From Pedosphaera sp. (GTDB lineage Bacteria; Verrucomicrobiota; Verrucomicrobiia; Limisphaerales; SIAT01), in NCBI GenBank assembly GCA_009691645.1, contig SIAT01000045.1:1-11186 (forward strand): 11,186 bases of DNA, written 5' to 3'. The notes under the pieces are model-generated. The model did no database searches and was not told the DNA's origin. It saw only the letters and a list, made by a program, of their open reading frames with translations. Of the stretch, positions 7,377 to 11,186 are shown in pieces. Positions within the stretch are counted from its first letter, which is position 1. Every line of letters starts with the position of its first letter. Made by a program: the position numbers and the translations under genes.

Positions 7377-8156
7377 ATGCGCCGTCTCTTCCAAATCCTC
7401 CAAAGACTTGGCATCATGATTTTCGCCAGTGCGCTCTGCCTCGGCGCAGAGGCTGCGCCTGCGAATGGAACTGAAACCACGCGGATCTTCAATCAGGCCA
7501 ATGTGCTCTTTGAAACCGGCAAATACGCTGAAGCAGCAGCAGCCTACGAAGCCATCGCGCGCACAGGCAAAACGTCGGCCGAGCTTTACTTCAACCTCGG
7601 CACCGCTCATCTGAAAGCCGGTCAACTTGGTCGCGCCATCTACTATCTGCGCCGATCCCAGCAGTTGGCGCCGCGCGAGACCGATGTCCGAGAAAACCTG
7701 CACTTCGCACGCGAGAAAGCCGCCAGTGGCCGCCCGATAAAAACGCAACTGGGTCGGTCTCTCACCGATTGGTTGGCACTCGATGAATGGGCTGTGCTGG
7801 CAACAATCGCACTTTGGCTCGTGCTCGGTTTGCTGACGGCGAACCAGCTCCGGCCCGCATGGCGCAATCGAACAGGTCCCTGGCTTCCGCCAGTGGGCAC
7901 AACAGCCGCGCTGCTCCTTATCTTGAGCTTCATCGCATGGTCCGAACAAACGCGAGGCGAAGCCGTGGTGATCGTAACGGAAGCCATCGTCCGTTACGGT
8001 CCGCTCGAAGAATCCCAAGCGGCGCACACGCTGACCGACGGCACAGAAGTGCGGGTGCTGGATGAACAGGATGGCTGGCTGCGCGTGGCTGACGCGGATG
8101 GCCGCGACGGCTGGCTGTCGAGTCCACAGGCGGCTCTTCTGAGTAACACCCGCTAA
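7377..8156 (+). CDS. batE: BatE, TPR and SH3-like membrane protein
   Basis: This 259-residue protein begins with a signal peptide (MRRLFQILQRLGIMIFASAL, cleavage expected near AEA at 24-26). Two or three TPR repeats follow at about 35-115 (FNQANVLFETGKYAEAAAAY, then YFNLGTAHLKAGQLGRAIYY). Two membrane helices lie at about 138-155 and 172-188. The C-terminal SH3b-like domain is at about 195-255, with V-R-x-G-P, LTDGTEVRVLDEQDGWLRV and GRDGWLSS. This is the standard BatE plan (TPR, two helices, bacterial SH3). The topology puts both the TPR part and the SH3 part outside the cytoplasm, where SH3b domains commonly bind envelope components. It is the last gene of the Bat run, and the 72 bases after it show no intrinsic terminator. 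The AAGGA in the end of batD fixes the start. Confidence 0.9.
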   Translation: MRRLFQILQRLGIMIFASALCLGAEAAPANGTETTRIFNQANVLFETGKYAEAAAAYEAIARTGKTSAELYFNLGTAHLKAGQLGRAIYYLRRSQQLAPRETDVRENLHFAREKAASGRPIKTQLGRSLTDWLALDEWAVLATIALWLVLGLLTANQLRPAWRNRTGPWLPPVGTTAALLLILSFIAWSEQTRGEAVVIVTEAIVRYGPLEESQAAHTLTDGTEVRVLDEQDGWLRVADADGRDGWLSSPQAALLSNTR

Positions 8157-8193
8157 CATCGGCACCTTGCCATTCGGCACGCAGAATTTCGGG

Positions 8194-8221
8194 TTGACCG
8201 GATGCGCTTACTCTCTAGCAT
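8194..8221 (+). promoter_or_regulatory. Candidate sigma-70-type promoter before the DUF6807 gene
   Basis: TTGACC (8194-8199, five of six matches to the -35 consensus) and TAGCAT (8216-8221, four of six to -10) are separated by 16 nt. A transcript would start at about 8228-8229, right at ATG 8229, giving a leaderless or near-leaderless mRNA. It lies between the Bat operon and the next functional block. Judged by eye only; such matches arise by chance. Confidence 0.35.
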
Positions 8222-8228
8222 CACGCCC

Positions 8229-9212
8229 ATGATTCGCGCACGTGTGTTCCAATTCCTCTTTGCGTTCGCCTTTGTGTCGACGGCCCAAATGACGCTGGCC
8301 GCCGAGGGCGTCAACATCACCGAGAAGGAGGGCAAACTTCGCATCGAGATCGGCGGCAAGTTTTTCTCGGAATACCACTTCAAGGACGTCTCGCGGCCGT
8401 TCCTCTACCCCGTCCTCGGGCCGGGCAATGCCGGTTACACACGCAATTACCCGATGAAGCAGGTGCCGGGCGAGGCGAACGATCACATCCACCACCGCTC
8501 GCTCTGGTACGCGCACGGTAACATCAACGGCGTGGATTTCTGGGCCGAGCAGGCACACGGCAAAACGATTCCGGGCAAAACGGTCCATGAGAAATTCCTC
8601 GAGGTGAAGAGCGGCGGGGACGTGGGCGTGATCCAGTCGTTGAACAAACTCGTTGCGCCCGACGGCAAAGTGATCGGCACCGACGTGCGCACCATCCGCA
8701 TCCTCAACCGCAAAGAGGACCGCGTGCTCGATTACGATGTGGAAATCAAAGCCAGCCACGGCGAGCTCGTGTTGGGCGACACGAAGGAAGGTTCCATGGC
8801 CATCCGCGTCGCCGAATCGATGCGGCTCACGCAGCCGAAAGGACAGCCCGCCGGCAAGGGCCACATCGTGAACAGCGAGGGCGTGCGCGACGGTCTGACT
8901 TGGGGCAAGCGCGCCAAGTGGGTGGATTACCACGGCCCCGTCGGCGAGCAGACGCTCGGCATCGCCATCTTCGATCATCCCTCCAATCCGCGCTATCCCA
9001 CGTGGTGGCACGTGCGTGACTACGGCCTTTTCGCCGCGAATCCGTTCGGCCTGCACGATTTCGAGGGCGACAAGCAGAATCCGACCAAAGGCAATCTGAC
9101 CGTGCCGGCCGGCAAGAGCGTCACCTTCAAGTACCGTTTCTATTTCCACACCGGCGATGAAAAGGCCGGCAAGGTCGCCGAACGTCACGAAGAGTACACG
9201 AAGTCGAAATAA
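8229..9212 (+). CDS. Exported DUF6807 (PF14100, 'PmoA family') protein
   Basis: From ATG 8229 this is a 327-residue protein with a signal peptide (MIRAR, hydrophobic core VFQFLFAFAFVSTA, cleavage near LAA at 23-25). The DUF6807/PF14100 hallmark NDHIHHRSLWYAHGNINGVDFW (in part, residues 84-105) is present, and a later segment carries YPTWWHVRDYGLFAANPFG. The histidines H86, H88, H89 and H96 are likely ligand or metal contacts, but this is inference. The common label 'methane oxygenase PmoA' is misleading: nothing here resembles the membrane subunit of particulate methane monooxygenase. Family members are found with sugar oxidoreductases and glycan-degrading genes in Verrucomicrobiota and Planctomycetota, and their reaction is unproven. 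An upstream ATG at 8202 would add nine residues before a less typical signal peptide and would fall inside the candidate promoter. The oxidoreductase gene follows after 46 bases, probably on the same transcript. Confidence 0.88.
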   Translation: MIRARVFQFLFAFAFVSTAQMTLAAEGVNITEKEGKLRIEIGGKFFSEYHFKDVSRPFLYPVLGPGNAGYTRNYPMKQVPGEANDHIHHRSLWYAHGNINGVDFWAEQAHGKTIPGKTVHEKFLEVKSGGDVGVIQSLNKLVAPDGKVIGTDVRTIRILNRKEDRVLDYDVEIKASHGELVLGDTKEGSMAIRVAESMRLTQPKGQPAGKGHIVNSEGVRDGLTWGKRAKWVDYHGPVGEQTLGIAIFDHPSNPRYPTWWHVRDYGLFAANPFGLHDFEGDKQNPTKGNLTVPAGKSVTFKYRFYFHTGDEKAGKVAERHEEYTKSK

Positions 9213-9258
9213 TCCCACCGCCCCCCACGTCTATTGGATCGCAACTCGAAAAAGAATT

Positions 9259-10713
9259 ATGAGCAAACTCAATCGTCGTAGCTTCCTCAAAGGCACCCTC
9301 GCCGCCACCGCCACCATCGGCTGGACCGCCAAGTCGTGGTCGCAGGTTTCCGGCGCGAACAGCACCCTGCGCGTCGCCGTGGTCGGCTTCAAGGGCCGCG
9401 GCGAAAGCCACATCAGCGGCATGCGTTCCCTCCAGCAAAAGGAGAAGGGCGTGAAGATCACCGCGATGTGCGACGTGGATAGCAAGGTGCTCGCCGCTGG
9501 TGTGGACAAGTTGAACAAGACCAGCCAAGACGTCACCGGCTATCGCGATATGCGGGCGATGCTCGAGAAGGAGAAACTCGATATCGTGACCATCGCCACG
9601 CCGAACCACTGGCACGCGCTCGGCACCATCTGGGCCGTGCAAGCGGGCAAGGATGTGTACGTGGAGAAACCCGTTTCGCACAACGTCTGGGAAGGTCGCC
9701 AGATGGTCAACGCCGCGCGCAAGTACAAGAAGATCGTCCAGACCGGCACACAGAGTCGTTCCAGCTTCGCCATCAAGGAAGCGGTCGCGTGGGTTGCGGC
9801 GGGTAATCTCGGCAAGATCAAGATCGCCCGCGGCCTCTGCTACAAGCCGCGCGGCAGCATCGGCAGGGTCGCCGACGCGATGGCGGTTCCGAGCGAAATC
9901 GATTACGACCTGTGGTGCGGCCCCGCTCCGAAAGATCCCCTGCGCCGCGGCAAGCTCCATTACGATTGGCATTGGATCTGGAACTACGGCAACGGCGATC
10001 TCGGCAACCAGGGCATCCACCAGATGGACATCGCCCGCTGGTTCCTCGGCGAGATGGAACTCGCCCCGAGCGTCTTCAGCGTCGGCGGCCGCGTCGGCTA
10101 CGTGGACGACGGCGAGACCGCGAACACTCAGATCGTTTTTCAGGATTACGTCAAAGCCCCGCTCATCTTCGAGGTGCGCGGCCTGCCTGATAAGAAGGGC
10201 AGCAAGGCGATGGATAAATACAAGGGCGGCAGCGTCGCCGTGATCATCGAGTGCGAAGGCGGCAATGTGCTGGTGCCCAGCTACACCGCCGCCACTGCGG
10301 TGGACAAGGATGGCAAGGTCATCAAAGAGTGGAAGGGTGCGCACGATCATTTCGAGAATTTCATCGACGCCGTTCGCAGCCGGAAACACACCGACCTCAG
10401 TGCCGACATTCTCGAAGGCCACCTCTCCAGCGCCCTGTGCCACACTGGCAACATCTCCTATCGCCTCGGCAAACAGGGCGATCCGGGCGCGATCCGCGAG
10501 CAGATCAAAGCCGACCGCGGTGCAGCCGAGACGTTCGACCGCATGGTCGAGCATCTCAAGGCGAACGAGGTGGACCTCAACACTAGCAAGCTCACCCTCG
10601 GCCCCGTGCTCAAGATGGACACGAAGACCGAGAAGTTCATCGGCAACGCCGCTGCCGACAAGCAGCTCACGCGGGAATATCGCAAGCCGTTCGTCGTGCC
10701 CGAGAACGTCTGA
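9259..10713 (+). CDS. Tat-exported Gfo/Idh/MocA-family oxidoreductase
   Basis: This is a 484-residue NAD(P)-dependent dehydrogenase-type protein. It begins with a twin-arginine signal (NRRSFLKG at residues 5-12, then an Ala/Thr-rich hydrophobic stretch), so it is probably exported folded with its cofactor. The Rossmann domain starts at RVAVVGFKGRGESHI (38-52). TPNHWHA (114-120) and the EKP motif (136-138, catalytic Lys137 by family analogy) follow, then the C-terminal substrate domain with GNGDLGNQGIHQMDIARW (244-261), where D247, H254 and D257 are candidate active-site residues. The nucleotide loop reads GFKGRG, with Lys where the second Gly of GxGxxG is expected. The start is ATG 9259 because it places the Tat motif at the N-terminus; an in-frame ATG at 9157 would lie inside the preceding gene. 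The substrate is unknown, probably a sugar or sugar derivative. A strong hairpin follows the stop. Confidence 0.92.
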   Translation: MSKLNRRSFLKGTLAATATIGWTAKSWSQVSGANSTLRVAVVGFKGRGESHISGMRSLQQKEKGVKITAMCDVDSKVLAAGVDKLNKTSQDVTGYRDMRAMLEKEKLDIVTIATPNHWHALGTIWAVQAGKDVYVEKPVSHNVWEGRQMVNAARKYKKIVQTGTQSRSSFAIKEAVAWVAAGNLGKIKIARGLCYKPRGSIGRVADAMAVPSEIDYDLWCGPAPKDPLRRGKLHYDWHWIWNYGNGDLGNQGIHQMDIARWFLGEMELAPSVFSVGGRVGYVDDGETANTQIVFQDYVKAPLIFEVRGLPDKKGSKAMDKYKGGSVAVIIECEGGNVLVPSYTAATAVDKDGKVIKEWKGAHDHFENFIDAVRSRKHTDLSADILEGHLSSALCHTGNISYRLGKQGDPGAIREQIKADRGAAETFDRMVEHLKANEVDLNTSKLTLGPVLKMDTKTEKFIGNAAADKQLTREYRKPFVVPENV

Positions 10714-10745
10714 CCTTTCCCTGCAGAACCGAGCAACAACCAATG

Positions 10746-10777
10746 ACAGCCCACGGCTCAAATCGTGGGCTGTTTTT
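10746..10777 (+). terminator. Rho-independent terminator-like hairpin
   Basis: ACAGCCCACG (10746-10755) pairs perfectly with CGTGGGCTGT (10764-10773) around an 8-nt loop and runs into a T5 tract (10773-10777), the form of an intrinsic terminator. It lies 32 nt after the oxidoreductase stop. Only 17 nt separate its end from the next ATG, so it may instead act as an attenuator or a processing and stability hairpin. Confidence 0.85.
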
Positions 10778-10794
10778 CAATCCAACCCAAAACC

Positions 10795-11186
10795 ATGAAA
10801 CTCTTTCCTGTTCTCGCCGCCGCACTCTGCGCCGCGACCGCGATCGCCGCCGAAAACCCCGCCGGCATTCCCGCTGATTACAAACTGGTTTACTCGCAGG
10901 ACTTCGAGAAGCCCGAGGCGATCAAGGACTTCACCTTCTCCGATCCTGCCGCGTGGAAGGTCACGGCCGGCGACAAGGGCAATTCGCTCGAACTCACCAA
11001 GCAGAGCAATTACAAGACGACCGTCCGCTCGCCGTTCAACATCGCGCTGATCTCCGATAAGATGCTGGGCGACTTCATCCTCGAGGCCGACTTCATCCAG
11101 ACCGGCAAGGAATACGGCCACCGCGACATGTGCCTCTTCTTCGGCTTCAACGCCCCGGCGAAGTTCTACTACACCCACATCGCCAC
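10795..11186 (+). CDS. Exported concanavalin-fold (DUF1080/3-keto-disaccharide hydrolase-like) protein, 5' part
   Basis: The frame from ATG 10795 stays open to the window edge and gives the first 130 residues. A clear signal peptide (MKLFPVLAAALCAATAIAAEN, in part, cleavage near IAA at 17-19) is followed by a beta-rich domain with YKLVYSQDFEKPEA, AAWKVTAGDKGNSLEL, DFILEADFIQTG and GHRDMCLFFGFNAPAKFYY. This alternation of strands matches the LamG/concanavalin-like fold of DUF1080 (PF06439) and related secreted proteins abundant in Verrucomicrobiota and Planctomycetota. PF06439 is described as 3-keto-disaccharide hydrolase; whether this protein belongs to it or to a sister family cannot be settled from 130 residues. 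It follows the DUF6807 and Gfo/Idh/MocA genes in the same direction, consistent with an exported sugar-processing cassette, but a hairpin sits just before it. There is no visible Shine-Dalgarno sequence (CCCAAAACC precedes the ATG). The catalytic part, if any, is outside the window. Confidence 0.75.
   Translation, partial: MKLFPVLAAALCAATAIAAENPAGIPADYKLVYSQDFEKPEAIKDFTFSDPAAWKVTAGDKGNSLELTKQSNYKTTVRSPFNIALISDKMLGDFILEADFIQTGKEYGHRDMCLFFGFNAPAKFYYTHIA

Noticed and set aside
5900..7492. A 530-codon minus-strand open frame opposite batD, and similar long antisense frames at 146-1180, 1301-2200, 4724-5830 and 8208-9218
   Set aside because: All lie opposite confident genes, have Arg/Glu/Gly-rich low-information translations and show no domains; they follow from strong third-position GC bias.
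8166..8181. TGCC-ATTC-GGCA small inverted repeat after batE as a terminator
   Set aside because: The stem is only 4 bp and there is no T tract after it.
8229..9212. Reading the DUF6807 gene as a particulate methane monooxygenase subunit because of the family nickname PmoA
   Set aside because: The protein is a secreted soluble type with one signal peptide and no multi-pass membrane region; methane oxidation is not supported.
9157..9258. N-terminal extension of the oxidoreductase from ATG 9157
   Set aside because: It overlaps the end of the DUF6807 gene and would bury the twin-arginine motif 34 residues deeper; ATG 9259 puts the motif where export signals sit.
9127..10761. A 544-codon open frame on the minus strand opposite the Gfo/Idh/MocA gene
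   Set aside because: It mirrors a well-supported + strand gene with a Tat signal and catalytic motifs. Its translation has no recognisable domain and an aspartate/glutamate/alanine-rich composition typical of antisense frames in GC-rich DNA.

Overview
The window is GC-rich, densely coded bacterial DNA with every supported gene on the + strand. The protein families suggest a member of the Verrucomicrobiota or, less likely, the Planctomycetota. The pointers are a Bat (aerotolerance-type) operon with MoxR and DUF58 genes next to a cassette of exported DUF6807 (PF14100), Tat-exported Gfo/Idh/MocA oxidoreductase and concanavalin-fold proteins, which are typical of polysaccharide-degrading members of these phyla. 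This is inference from gene content; no rRNA or phylogenetic marker is present.

Layout. Positions 1-183 hold the 3' end of an ArsC/Spx-family gene. Positions 281-8156 form one operon-like run: MoxR AAA+ ATPase, soluble DUF58 protein, a small single-pass membrane protein (DUF4381-like), BatA, a fused BatB-BatC protein, BatD and BatE. Several junctions are 4-nt stop/start overlaps (ATGA at 2203, GTGA at 2778 and 3773), and the rest are gaps of a few bases up to 51 nt. The whole run can be read as one co-regulated unit.

How the Bat genes probably work together. MoxR is the ATP-driven remodelling factor. DUF58, BatA and BatB carry von Willebrand A (VWA) domains with complete MIDAS metal sites. 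BatB-C and BatE add TPR domains, and BatD is a large exported protein anchored by a C-terminal membrane helix. In other bacteria these genes are linked to envelope integrity and stress tolerance, but the exact biochemical role is still unsettled.

Positions 8229-11186 hold a second functional block: an exported DUF6807 protein, a Tat-signal Gfo/Idh/MocA oxidoreductase, a strong intrinsic-terminator-like hairpin, and the start of an exported concanavalin-fold (DUF1080-like) protein cut by the window edge. This looks like an extracytoplasmic sugar-modification cassette.

The most interesting details are: the in-frame BatB-BatC fusion, which keeps what looks like the relic of a separate batC start with an ATGA overlap; the terminator hairpin placed only 17 nt before the next start codon; a possible leaderless promoter in front of the DUF6807 gene; and several start codons that differ from the longest open frame. 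I found no CRISPR array, RNA gene, insertion sequence or clearly novel defence or mobile system.
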